From positions 303,186 through 367,185 of the forward strand of contig NZ_BBQM01000018.1 of assembly GCF_000876015.1 (NCBI RefSeq): a stretch of DNA of 64,000 nucleotides, given 5' to 3'. The stretch's first letter is position 1. The number at the start of each line of letters is the position of its first letter. This stretch comes from Cupriavidus basilensis (GTDB taxonomy: Bacteria > Pseudomonadota > Gammaproteobacteria > Burkholderiales > Burkholderiaceae). The translations under genes and the position numbers were made by a program. The notes beneath the pieces were generated by a model that worked only from the letters and a program-made list of their open reading frames with translations, was not told where the DNA came from and made no database searches. Shown piece after piece: positions 15,014 through 23,571 of this stretch.

Positions 15014-16714
15014 TCAGACCAGCGTGACGCGGCCCTCGACCATGCGGAACTGGCCGCCCGGCTTGTCTTCCATGATCTTCAGCGACTTCTGGCCGATATG
15101 CGCGACCACCCCGCCGTGGATGCGCCGGCTCACCTCGATCACCGCGTCGGGCGCCGGGTGCAGCTGCTCGGCCAGCTTCGCCAGCCGCGCGTCCAGCCCG
15201 ATGGCGTCCCGCGTCAGCTTGAACAGGGTGGCGCGCGCCTTCTCGCGCAGGTCGCCGGAAGCCTTCTCCGGATGCTTGGCGAAGAAGCTGACCAGCTGCT
15301 GCACCTTGGCCTGCTCGGCGTCGATCTGGCGGCGCTGCGCCTCGACCTCGGCCTTTTCCGCCTCGGCATAGGGATTGGTGCCGACCTGCACGACGGTGGC
15401 GGTGCCGGCGGTCGCGCCGAGCGTGGCGGTGCGCACGATCGTCTTGGCGCGGATGCGCCCGCCGGTGATGTTGCCCTGCCCGCCCTTGGGGCCGGCGAAC
15501 ACGGCATTTCCGGCGGCCACCTCGCTCTGGCGGATGCCGCTTTCCACGGTGACGTCGGTGCCGGCCTCGACCACCGCGCTCTCGATGAAGCGCGCGTGCA
15601 GCCGGCCCTTGCAGCGCACGCTCGCCAGCGCCGCCGCGCCGTCGCCGGCCGGGTGCGGGCCTTCGGCCTTGCCGATGATGCCGCCCTTGACCACCACGTC
15701 GCCGCCCGCCTCCACGTGGGCGGCCTCGATGGTGCCGCTGACGATGACGTCGCCGGTCACGCGCACTGTCATGCCGGTCTTGATGTCGCCGTTGACGCGC
15801 AGGGTGCCGTCGAAGGTGACGTTGCCCGAATGCATGTCCACCGCTTCCACGTCCACCACCGGGCTGACCGACACGCCGTGCGGCAGCAGCGCGGGCGAGC
15901 CGGAGATGGCCGCCAGCATCACCTGCGGATCGGCGGGGTCTGGCACCACGCCGGTCAGGCCGTCGGCGTAGGGCGGGTCTTCCGCCTCGGGCGCCGGTAC
16001 GACCTTGCCGAACACGTCGAGACCGTCCGTGCCCTGGCGTGCCGGGATGCGGCGCATCAGCGGCGTGCCCGGGTTGACCAGCAGCAGCGTGCCGAGATCG
16101 CGCAGGTCGATGCGGCCGCTGTCGTCTTCTTCCACCAGCGGCTTGCGCGGCGCCAGCAGGCTTTCGAAGCGCGCCGGCGTGCCGGGCAGCGGCGCGCGCC
16201 CGGCGGCGATCTCCAGGCCCTCGCAGGCGCCCGCCTCGAAGGCGCCGCGCAGCGCGGCGGCATCGACCTCGGCCACGATGCCGCGCTCGGCCAGCGCCGC
16301 GCGCACCGCGTCGCGCGTCACGTCGCGCCCGCCCTGCGCCGGCAGCAGGTTGAGCCGCACGCTCAGGCTGTCGGCGCTGACGTCGATCTCGAAATAGCCG
16401 TCCGTCACCTCGCCGATCAGCGCTTCCACCGGCGCGCCTTCGGTGGCGCGCTGGCATTGCGAGAGAAAATTGCCGACCGTGGCGGTGTCCAGCCGGGCAC
16501 CGCGCCAGCCGGCCGCGGCCAGCGCTTCCTCGAGCGCGGCGCGGTCCGGCGGCATCCGGCCCGGCACCGCGGCAAAGGCGGCATGCACATGCCGCGTGGC
16601 CTCGTCGAGGCGGATCCGCAGGCCGCTTTCCATTGCGCCTTCCGCCGCATTCTCCGCTGTGTTTTGCGTTGCGCCATCCGCGGCGCTGACTGGGTGTTCT
16701 CCCCGGCTTTCCAT
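15014..16714 (-). CDS. FapA / DUF342 polymer-forming-like protein
   Basis: 566 residues from the ATG at 16714, which has a GGGGGAAAG element upstream. The frame is open to 16840, but that part has no family character. The N-terminal third holds the FapA (DUF342) N-domain. The middle (about 260-430) is a right-handed beta-helix-like stretch of repeated short strands (VNGDIKTGMTVRVTGDVIV, GGDVVVKGGIIGKAEG). A helical coiled-coil segment follows (about 445-500: AEAEKAEVEAQRRQIDAEQA) before a final beta domain. In other bacteria such proteins are linked to flagellar placement, septum and envelope functions, and the molecular role is not settled. It is a monocistronic gene with its own terminator. 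Confidence 0.85.
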   Translation of the reverse strand: MESRGEHPVSAADGATQNTAENAAEGAMESGLRIRLDEATRHVHAAFAAVPGRMPPDRAALEEALAAAGWRGARLDTATVGNFLSQCQRATEGAPVEALIGEVTDGYFEIDVSADSLSVRLNLLPAQGGRDVTRDAVRAALAERGIVAEVDAAALRGAFEAGACEGLEIAAGRAPLPGTPARFESLLAPRKPLVEEDDSGRIDLRDLGTLLLVNPGTPLMRRIPARQGTDGLDVFGKVVPAPEAEDPPYADGLTGVVPDPADPQVMLAAISGSPALLPHGVSVSPVVDVEAVDMHSGNVTFDGTLRVNGDIKTGMTVRVTGDVIVSGTIEAAHVEAGGDVVVKGGIIGKAEGPHPAGDGAAALASVRCKGRLHARFIESAVVEAGTDVTVESGIRQSEVAAGNAVFAGPKGGQGNITGGRIRAKTIVRTATLGATAGTATVVQVGTNPYAEAEKAEVEAQRRQIDAEQAKVQQLVSFFAKHPEKASGDLREKARATLFKLTRDAIGLDARLAKLAEQLHPAPDAVIEVSRRIHGGVVAHIGQKSLKIMEDKPGGQFRMVEGRVTLV

Positions 16715-17023
16715 TCCGTCTTTCCCCCGATGGATCGTTGGCGGGCGCGCGGTCCAGACCGCCGCGCCCTGCGCAATCCCGCCCCGCCCCCGCCTCGCGG
16801 CGAGGAAGCCTCTGCTGGCCAAGTTCGCCAATTTGGCCATGTTGGCCGTGCGCGGCGGGCATGCGATTGATGGCAGGCACTGCGCGCTGCTGATCTATGT
16901 TCTTTCTAGCGCGCACTACACCAACGGCTGTTTCGGGGAAAACTTGAGCCTCGCGGCCGGGCAAAAGGTAAACTCCTGCCCATTCGCGCAACGCCGCACC
17001 GCAACAAAAAAGGGGAAGACCAG
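16715..17023. other. Divergent promoter region, FapA-like gene and bestrophin-like gene
   Basis: 309 bases. The left half may overlap an alternative longer N-terminus of the FapA-like protein. The right part is less GC-rich and holds the promoter-like element at 16944-16974. No other gene is seen. Confidence 0.5.
16944..16974 (+). promoter_or_regulatory. Candidate promoter of the bestrophin-like gene
   Basis: -35 TTGAGC (16944-16949) and -10 TAAACT (16969-16974) in the context GGTAAACT, with a 19-base spacer. The predicted start lies about 40 bases before the ATG at 17024. Confidence 0.45.
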
Positions 17024-17968
17024 ATGATCGTGCGAGACCGCCCATCGGGACTCAGGCTGTTCCTGGTCCTGCGAGGCTCGATCCTGTCGCGCATCTGGCG
17101 CGTGCTGCTGGTGAACCTGCTGCTCGCCGTGGCCGTCACCGTCACCCACGGCGCCTTCTTCCAGCACAAGGTCACGCTCACGGCCATCCCGTTCTCGCTG
17201 ATCGGGCTGCCGCTGGCCATTTTCCTGGGCTTTCGCAATACCGCCGCCTACGACCGCTTCTGGGAAGGACGCAAGCTGTGGGGCGAGCTGGTGGTGCGCA
17301 GCCAGGACCTCGCGCGGCAGTGCATGAGCCTGCTCGGCGACGCCGCGCCGGGCCATGCGCCGGCCGAGCCCGGCGCGGTGCGCCGGCGCATGCTGCTGCG
17401 CGCCATCGCCTTCGCCTGCGCGCTGCGCAACCGCCTGCGCGGCAACCGCGCCGATGCCGGCATCGACCGCGCGTGGCTGGCCGCCGCCGAGCACGAGGCG
17501 CTCGCCGGCAGCACCAACGCCCCGGCCCTGCTGATGATGCGCATGGGCGAGGATCTGGGCCAGTGCGTGCGGCAGCGGCGCGTGGACCCGTGCCTGGCGG
17601 TGGCGATCGACGGCACGCTGTCGGCCATGACCGCCACCGCGGTGGCCTGCGACCGCATCCGCAATACGCCGATCCCGTTCTCGTACACGCTGCTGCTGCA
17701 CCGCACCGCCTATCTCTACTGCTTCCTGCTGCCGTTCGGGCTGGTCGACACCACCGGCTTCCTCACGCCGATCGTGGTCGGGCTGGTGGCCTACACGTTC
17801 TTCGGCCTCGACGCGCTCGGCGACGAGCTGGAAGAGCCGTTCGGCACCTCGCCCAACGACCTGCCGCTCGACGCGATGTGCCGCGCCATCGAGATCACGA
17901 TCAAGGAAGCGCTCGGCGAGACCGACCTGCCGCCGCCGCTGGCGCCGGTGGACTACTGCCTGCTGTAG
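17024..17968 (+). CDS. Bestrophin-like (UPF0187/YneE family) membrane channel
   Basis: 314 residues. It has hydrophobic segments near 20-45 and 55-75, and a paired segment near 220-255. The family motifs are IPFSLIGLPLAIFLGFRNTAAYDRFWEGRK at the front and LPFGLVDTTGFLTPIV plus DALGDELEEPFG near the C-terminus. Bacterial bestrophins form pentameric ion channels in the inner membrane, selective for anions or cations depending on the member. The start ATG is preceded by GGGGAAG. It is probably monocistronic. Confidence 0.9.
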   Translation: MIVRDRPSGLRLFLVLRGSILSRIWRVLLVNLLLAVAVTVTHGAFFQHKVTLTAIPFSLIGLPLAIFLGFRNTAAYDRFWEGRKLWGELVVRSQDLARQCMSLLGDAAPGHAPAEPGAVRRRMLLRAIAFACALRNRLRGNRADAGIDRAWLAAAEHEALAGSTNAPALLMMRMGEDLGQCVRQRRVDPCLAVAIDGTLSAMTATAVACDRIRNTPIPFSYTLLLHRTAYLYCFLLPFGLVDTTGFLTPIVVGLVAYTFFGLDALGDELEEPFGTSPNDLPLDAMCRAIEITIKEALGETDLPPPLAPVDYCLL

Positions 17969-18077
17969 GCGCGCCGCCGCCAGCGGCGCCGGCGTCACTC
18001 CGCCCGGGCGCGGGCGACTTTCGGTAAACTGCCGCTTTGGCGCCGACGGCGCCCACCCCGTTTTCCAGGTTCCCCAG

Positions 18078-18977
18078 ATGGCCCAGAAGTCCCCGGCGTC
18101 GAAGACGCCCGCCGCAGCGGCGGCCAGCCCGCACGAAATCCGTCCCGGCCAGTCCGTCGAGCTGCTCAAGGCGCTGCACATCCTCACGCGCGACGGCAAG
18201 ATGAACCAGGACAGCCGCCGCAAGCTCAAGCAGGTCTACCACCTGTTCCAGTTCATCGAGCCGCTGCTGCAGGACCTCAAGCAGGACCATCCCGACGTGA
18301 CGCTGGTGGACCACGGCGCGGGCAAGTCCTACCTGGGCTTCATCCTGTACGACCTGTTCTTCAAGGACCATCTCGACGGCTCGCGCATCTACGGCATCGA
18401 GACGCGCGAGGAACTGGTGCGCACCTCGCAGGAACTGGCCGCGCGGCTGGGCTTCGCGGGCATGTCCTTCCTCAACCTGTCGGTGGCGGACTCGATCGCC
18501 TCGCCGCAGTTGCCGGCCACCATCGACATCGTCACCGCGCTGCATGCGTGCAACACGGCCACCGACGACGCCATCCGCTTCGCGCTGGAAAAGCACGCGA
18601 AGTACATCGTGGTGGTGCCCTGCTGCCAGGCCGAGGTGGCCGGCGTGCTGCGCAGGAACAAGGCGCGCGCGCTGGCCAGCCCGCTTACCGAGATCTGGCG
18701 CCACCCGCTGCACACGCGCGAGTTCGGCAGCCAGGTCACCAACGTGCTGCGCTGCCTGCAACTGGAAGCGCACGGCTACCAGGTCAGCGTGACCGAGCTG
18801 GTGGGCTGGGAGCACTCGATGAAGAATGAGCTCATCATCGCGCAGTACAAGGACCTGCCGCGCCGCCGGCCCGCCGAGCGCCTCAACGAGGTGCTGAAAA
18901 CGCTGGGGCTGGAGGAAATGTCGGGGCGCTTCTATACCGGCGAGCACAGCGAGGATGCCTGCGCGGTGGCGCAGTGA
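18078..18977 (+). CDS. SAM-dependent methyltransferase, METTL25/Methyltransf_32-like
   Basis: 299 residues from the ATG at 18078. The SAM-binding loop is VDHGAGKSYLGFILYDLF (about 77-94), where the usual GxGxG is HGAGKSYLG. Later motifs are LHACNTATDDAI and VVPCCQ. This HGAGK ... HACDTATD ... PCCQ pattern is that of Methyltransf_32, related to METTL25/RRNAD1 and TRM13-like proteins. Some members modify RNA, but the bacterial substrate is not known to me. No signal or membrane segment is seen. A TAAACT box at 18025-18030 may be its -10. Confidence 0.82.
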   Translation: MAQKSPASKTPAAAAASPHEIRPGQSVELLKALHILTRDGKMNQDSRRKLKQVYHLFQFIEPLLQDLKQDHPDVTLVDHGAGKSYLGFILYDLFFKDHLDGSRIYGIETREELVRTSQELAARLGFAGMSFLNLSVADSIASPQLPATIDIVTALHACNTATDDAIRFALEKHAKYIVVVPCCQAEVAGVLRRNKARALASPLTEIWRHPLHTREFGSQVTNVLRCLQLEAHGYQVSVTELVGWEHSMKNELIIAQYKDLPRRRPAERLNEVLKTLGLEEMSGRFYTGEHSEDACAVAQ

Positions 18978-19000
18978 CGCGTTGACGCGCCGCGCCCGGC

Positions 19001-19555
19001 TCAGTCGCGCATCAGCGCCTGCCAGCCGGCCAGGCCGAGCCGGCGCATGGTCTGCTCGTTGCGCTCGTAGATGTCCGCCGCGTCCGGGAAGGCCGCCACC
19101 GCGCGCGCGATGCTGGCTTCGCGCAGCAGGTGCAGGATCGGATAGGGCGCGCGGTTGGTGTAGTTCTCGATGTCGTCCGGCCCGTTCCCCTCGAACTGGT
19201 AGTGCGGATGGAAGCTGGCGATCTGCAGCGTGCCGGCCAGCCGCAGGCTCTTGAGCAGGCGCTCGGCGAAATACAGCGTGTCGTTGTAGTCGAGGAAGTC
19301 CGCCAGCGCGTGCGGCAGGATCAGCAGCGTGGTGTCGATCTCGGCCGGGTCGGCCTCGGCCAGCAGCTTCAGTTCGGCCTCCAGGTCCGCCATCACGCCT
19401 GCGGCGTCGGTGGCGCCGCTGACCGCGTAGCGGATCTGCCGCTTCACGTGCACGGACTTGGCGAACGGGCACAGGTTGAGGCCGATCACGGCGCGCTCCA
19501 GCCATTGCCGGGTGGCGTGCAGGACGGTTTCGGTGGACGGCGGGGCAGAAGTCAT
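19001..19555 (-). CDS. DUF1415 family protein
   Basis: 184 residues. The family signature is near the N-terminus (WLERAVIGLNLCPFAKSVH), with HPHYQFEGNGPDDIENYTNR in the second half. These are the typical blocks of DUF1415, found in many beta- and gammaproteobacteria. Conserved Cys and His residues suggest metal binding or catalysis, but no function is established. It is convergent with the methyltransferase gene, with 23 bases between stops. Confidence 0.85.
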   Translation of the reverse strand: MTSAPPSTETVLHATRQWLERAVIGLNLCPFAKSVHVKRQIRYAVSGATDAAGVMADLEAELKLLAEADPAEIDTTLLILPHALADFLDYNDTLYFAERLLKSLRLAGTLQIASFHPHYQFEGNGPDDIENYTNRAPYPILHLLREASIARAVAAFPDAADIYERNEQTMRRLGLAGWQALMRD

Positions 19556-19611
19556 GACGATGGCTGGCGGCGCGAAACCGCCATTCTAGCGCCGGCCCCG
19601 CGCGCCGCCGC

Positions 19612-19998
19612 TCAGCGGCGCTGCCCCTGGATCTGCCTGGCCAGCGCGTCGGCCTGGCGCATGGCCGACTCGCGCTCGGCCGCGCTCAGCTTGCCGCAGA
19701 CGTATTCGAGATTGGCGGTGTCGAGGTCGGTCACATGGCGGTCGCCGGACAGCAGGATCACCTTGCGCCACGCGCAGGCGCGCACGCGGTCTTTCTCCAG
19801 CCCGAGGCAGCCGGACTGCAGGCAATACGACAGGTTGCGCTGGGACAGGAAGTCGCCGCGCATGGCCTTGTCCTGCAGCCCCTGCGCGGTTTCCTGCGCG
19901 AACGCGGGCGGCGCGACGCAGAGCAGGCCGAGCGCGAGGCTCGCCAGCAGGCGGCGCGTGGTAAGGCGGAGGGCCGGGGCGGGCAGCGGCGTGGTCAT
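19612..19998 (-). CDS. Small secreted protein of unknown function
   Basis: 128 residues from the ATG at 19998. Residues 1-35 form a signal peptide (basic start, a hydrophobic stretch LLASLALGLLCVAPP, then AFAQE). The mature part has four cysteines (YCLQSGCLG, ACAWR, YVCGK) and a short pattern RGDFLSQRNLSYC reminiscent of a single Sel1-like repeat. The four Cys could form two periplasmic disulphides. I do not recognise a specific family. Confidence 0.7.
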   Translation of the reverse strand: MTTPLPAPALRLTTRRLLASLALGLLCVAPPAFAQETAQGLQDKAMRGDFLSQRNLSYCLQSGCLGLEKDRVRACAWRKVILLSGDRHVTDLDTANLEYVCGKLSAAERESAMRQADALARQIQGQRR

Positions 19999-20074
19999 GG
20001 CGGTGCGCGTGGATGCGCGTATCGATGAAGTCGAGGGCCGGATCTTATCAGCCGCCGGCGGAGATGGCGCCCTA

Positions 20075-20080
20075 TATAAT
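20075..20080 (+). promoter_or_regulatory. -10 box (TATAAT) of the 20121 flavoprotein gene
   Basis: A perfect TATAAT in a GC-rich context lies 40 bases before the start codon. No clear -35 is seen at the expected distance. Confidence 0.45.
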
Positions 20081-20120
20081 CCGTTCCGCCCTCCCCCGCC
20101 GCCCGTCCCCGGATTCCCAC

Positions 20121-21404
20121 ATGCCCGCACCCGCCGTCTCCCCCTCCTCCGCCAGCGTCGCCGTGATCGGCGGCGGCCCCGCGGGCCTGATGGCGGCCGA
20201 GGCGCTGGCCGCGCGCGGCTGGCGCGTGGACGTGTACGACGCCATGCCCTCGGTGGGCCGCAAGTTCCTGATGGCCGGGCGCGGCGGTATGAACCTCACG
20301 CACTCGGAAGCGGCCGAGCCGTTCCTCGCGCGCTACGGCAGCCGCGGCACGTGGATCGCGCCGCTGCTGGCCGGCTTCGATGCGCAGGCGCTGCGCGCAT
20401 GGGTGCACGGCCTGGGCATCGAGACCTTCGTCGGCAGCTCGGGCCGCGTCTTCCCGACCGACATGAAGGCCGCGCCGCTGCTGCGCGCGTGGCTACACCG
20501 CCTGCGCGAGGCCGGCGTGCGCTTCCATATGCGGCATCGCTGGCTCGGCTGGGCGGACGAGGCGACGGACAACGCAACTGACAACGCGGCGCACGAACTG
20601 CGCTTCGCCACGCCCGAGGGCGAACTGCGCGTGCACGCGGCGGCGGCGGTGCTGGCGCTCGGCGGCGGCAGTTGGGCGCGGCTCGGCTCGGACGGCGCGT
20701 GGGTGCCGCTGCTGGCCGCGCGCGGCGTCGAGGTGGCGCCGCTGCGCCCCGCCAACTGCGGCTTCGACGTGGCCTGGAGCGAGCACTTCGGCACGCGCTT
20801 CGCGGGGCAGCCGGTCAAGGCCGTGGCGATCGGCCTGCGCGACCGCGACGGCCACCGGCACGATCGCCAGGGCGAGTTCGTCATCACCGCGGGCGGCATC
20901 GAAGGCAGCCTGGTCTATGCGCTCAGCGCGCCGATGCGCGACCTGCTGGAAAGCACCGGCGAAGCCGTGATCGAACTCGACCTCGCGCCCGGCCTGAGCG
21001 CGCAGCGCGTGGCCGAGGCGGTGCTGCGCCCGCGCGGCGCGCGCTCGCTGTCGAGCCATCTGCAGAGCCGGCTCGGCATCACCGGCGTCAAGGCCGGGCT
21101 GCTGCGCGAATGCCTGTCGAAGGAAGAGTTCGCCGATCCGGCGCGGCTGGCCGCCGCGCTCAAGGCGCTGCCGCTGCGCCTGCTGCGCGCGCGCCCGCTC
21201 GACGAGGTCATCAGCAGCGCGGGCGGCGTCACGTTCGAGGCGCTGGACGCGCAACTGATGCTGCGCGCCGTGCCGGGCGTGTTCTGCGCCGGCGAGATGC
21301 TGGACTGGGAAGCGCCCACCGGCGGCTACCTGCTGACCGCCTGCTTCGCCAGCGGGCGCGCGGCCGGGCTGGGTGCCGCCGCGTGGCTGGCGCGCGCGGC
21401 CTGA
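20121..21404 (+). CDS. FAD-dependent oxidoreductase, HI0933/BaiN-like family (TIGR03862 type)
   Basis: 427 residues from the ATG at 20121. The dinucleotide-binding motif GGGPAGLMAAEALA is at about 15-28. The family block KFLMAGRGGMNLTHSE is near 52-67, and the C-terminal block is GVFCAGEMLDWEAPTGGYLLT. These match the HI0933-like flavoprotein family (relatives include YhiN and BaiN). It is cytoplasmic. The biological substrate is unknown for most members. It is convergent with another flavoprotein gene, 15 bases apart. Confidence 0.88.
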   Translation: MPAPAVSPSSASVAVIGGGPAGLMAAEALAARGWRVDVYDAMPSVGRKFLMAGRGGMNLTHSEAAEPFLARYGSRGTWIAPLLAGFDAQALRAWVHGLGIETFVGSSGRVFPTDMKAAPLLRAWLHRLREAGVRFHMRHRWLGWADEATDNATDNAAHELRFATPEGELRVHAAAAVLALGGGSWARLGSDGAWVPLLAARGVEVAPLRPANCGFDVAWSEHFGTRFAGQPVKAVAIGLRDRDGHRHDRQGEFVITAGGIEGSLVYALSAPMRDLLESTGEAVIELDLAPGLSAQRVAEAVLRPRGARSLSSHLQSRLGITGVKAGLLRECLSKEEFADPARLAAALKALPLRLLRARPLDEVISSAGGVTFEALDAQLMLRAVPGVFCAGEMLDWEAPTGGYLLTACFASGRAAGLGAAAWLARAA

Positions 21405-21419
21405 GCCGGCGCCGCGCGT

Positions 21420-23036
21420 TCAGGCGCCGTTGACGATGCTCAGCGCCACGGCCTCGGCCACCTCGATGCCGTCGATGGCCGCCGAGTAGATGCCGCCCGC
21501 GTAGCCGGCGCCTTCGCCGGCCGGGTACAGGCCCGCCACGTTGATGCTCTGGTAGCTGTCGTCGCGGCGGATGCGCAGCGGCGACGAAGTGCGCGTCTCC
21601 ACGCCGGTCAGCACCGCGTCGTGCATGGCGAAGCCGGCGATCTTCTTGTCGAGCTCGGGCAGCGCCTCGCGGATGGCCTCGGTCACGTATTCGGGCAGCG
21701 CGGTGGACAGGTCGGTCGGCGTGACGCCCGGCTTGTACGACGGCTCGACCGAGCCGAGCGCGGTCGAAGGCCGGCGCGCGATGAAGTCGCCGACCAGTTG
21801 CGCCGGCGCGTTGTAGTTGCTGCCGCCCAGCGCGAAGGCGCGCGCTTCCCAGTGGCGCTGGAACGCGATGCCCGCGAGCGGGCCGCCGGGATAGTCCTCG
21901 GGCGTGATGCCGACCACGATGCCGGCATTGGCGTTGCGCTCGGCGCGGTAATACTGGCTCATGCCGTTGGTGACCACGCGGCCCGGCTCGGACGCCGCCG
22001 CCACCACGGTGCCGCCCGGGCACATGCAGAAGCTGTAGACCGCGCGCCCGTTGCTGGCGTGGTGCACCACCTTGTAGTCGGCCGCGCCGAGCAGCTTGTT
22101 GCCGGCGAACTTGCCGAAGCGGCTGCGGTTGATCAGGCCCTGCGGGTGCTCGATGCGAAAGCCCAGCGAGAACGGCTTGGCTTCCATGAACACGCCGCGG
22201 TCGTGCAACACCTGGAACGTGTCGCGCGCGCTGTGGCCCACGGCCAGCACCACGTGGTCGGCTTCGAGGTATTCGCCGCCGTGCAGCCGGAGGCCGCGCA
22301 GCTTGCCGTTGTCGATGTCGAAATCGTCGACGCGCGTCTCGAAGCGGATCTCGCCGCCCAGCGCGAAGATCTCGGCGCGCATCTTCTCCACCATGCTGAC
22401 CAGCCGGAAGGTGCCGATGTGCGGGCGCGCGAGATAGAGGATGTCTTCCGGCGCGCCGGCCTTGACGAACTCGTCCAGCACCTTGCGCCCGAGATGGCGC
22501 GGGTCCTTGATCTGGCTGTACAGCTTGCCGTCCGAGAAGGTGCCGGCGCCGCCCTCGCCGAACTGCACGTTCGACTCGGGGTTCAGCACACTCTTGCGCC
22601 ACAGGCCGAAGGTGTCCTTGGTGCGCTCGCGCACTTCCTTGCCGCGCTCCAGGATGATGGGGCGGAAACCCATCTGCGCCAGGATCAGCCCGGCCAGCAG
22701 CCCGCACGGGCCCATGCCGATCACCACCGGGCGCAGCCGGGTGCCTTGCGCCGGCGCCTGCGCCACGAAGCGGTAGGCCATGTCCGGCGTCACGCTCCAG
22801 TTGGGCTTGCCCGCCATGCGCCGGATCGCCGCGGCCTCGTCCCTGACCTCGATGTCGATGATGTAGGTGAGCTTGATGTCGGAGCGCTTGCGCGCGTCGT
22901 GCGCGCGGCGGAACACGGTGAACCCGACCAGGCCATCGGCCTTGACGCCGAGCTCGGCCAGGCGTGCGCGCACCACGGCCTCGAGATCGCTCTCGGCATG
23001 GTCGAGCGGGAGTTTGACTTCACTTAGACGTAGCAT
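21420..23036 (-). CDS. Uncharacterised FAD-dependent dehydrogenase (COG2509 type)
   Basis: 538 residues. An N-terminal domain of about 100 residues starts MLRLSEVKLPLDH and precedes the FAD domain with VIGMGPCGLLAGLILAQMG (about 106-124). Other blocks are GGAGTFSDGKLYSQIKD and, near the end, GLYPAGEGAGYAGGIYSAAIDG. This matches the COG2509 group of FAD-dependent dehydrogenases, whose reaction is unknown. It is cytoplasmic. The start ATG at 23036 is the only one that keeps the conserved N-terminal domain. Confidence 0.87.
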   Translation of the reverse strand: MLRLSEVKLPLDHAESDLEAVVRARLAELGVKADGLVGFTVFRRAHDARKRSDIKLTYIIDIEVRDEAAAIRRMAGKPNWSVTPDMAYRFVAQAPAQGTRLRPVVIGMGPCGLLAGLILAQMGFRPIILERGKEVRERTKDTFGLWRKSVLNPESNVQFGEGGAGTFSDGKLYSQIKDPRHLGRKVLDEFVKAGAPEDILYLARPHIGTFRLVSMVEKMRAEIFALGGEIRFETRVDDFDIDNGKLRGLRLHGGEYLEADHVVLAVGHSARDTFQVLHDRGVFMEAKPFSLGFRIEHPQGLINRSRFGKFAGNKLLGAADYKVVHHASNGRAVYSFCMCPGGTVVAAASEPGRVVTNGMSQYYRAERNANAGIVVGITPEDYPGGPLAGIAFQRHWEARAFALGGSNYNAPAQLVGDFIARRPSTALGSVEPSYKPGVTPTDLSTALPEYVTEAIREALPELDKKIAGFAMHDAVLTGVETRTSSPLRIRRDDSYQSINVAGLYPAGEGAGYAGGIYSAAIDGIEVAEAVALSIVNGA

Positions 23037-23246
23037 GGGAACCTGGAATTCTGCGGCCGGTGGGTCGGCCCCGCGTGGGGCGTGGACTGCACTCTGGTTG
23101 AGCGTCGGGCTGGCCGGACCGCAATTTTATAGTTTTTCGGCCCCGGCCCCGCATTCTTCGCCCCGCGGCGGCGAAATTATGAGATCTTCCGCACCCCGGC
23201 GGCGAACTCAGCGACGGCGGCCACTCCCATGACAGCAAGGAACACC

Positions 23247-23552
23247 ATGATCGACGGACTAGTCAGCGGCCGCCTGCACGGCCACGCCAGCGAACGCAGC
23301 GGCCAGGGCGGCAGCCTGTTCGTCACCGCCCGGCTCAAGGCCACGGCCGGCGACGGCGATACCGTGATCGTCAACGTGATCGCGTTTGCCGACAAGGTGC
23401 GCGCCGCGCTGCTGGCGCTCGAGGACGGCGAATCGGTGGCGCTGTCGGGTAGCCTCACGCCCAAGGTCTGGACCGACAAGAACGGCGACACGCGCCCGGC
23501 GCTGGACATGGTCGCGCACGGCCTGCTGAGCGCCCGCGACGCGCAGCCCTGA
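23247..23552 (+). CDS. Orphan single-stranded-DNA-binding-protein-like OB-fold protein
   Basis: 101 residues from the ATG at 23247, which follows AAGGA; the ATG at 23229 would add six residues. The sequence follows the SSB OB-fold pattern: IDGLVSGRLHG at the start, then VNVIAFADKVRAALLALEDGESVALSGSLTPKVWTDKNGD. The last block matches the SSB strand around 'V.G.l....w.dk.G..r'. It lacks the long glycine-rich linker and acidic DDDIPF-type tail of housekeeping SSB (about 175 residues). It may be a short accessory SSB or a PriB-like binding protein. No replication gene is nearby. Confidence 0.75.
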   Translation: MIDGLVSGRLHGHASERSGQGGSLFVTARLKATAGDGDTVIVNVIAFADKVRAALLALEDGESVALSGSLTPKVWTDKNGDTRPALDMVAHGLLSARDAQP

Positions 23553-23571
23553 GCGCCGCCGGGGTCGCCGC

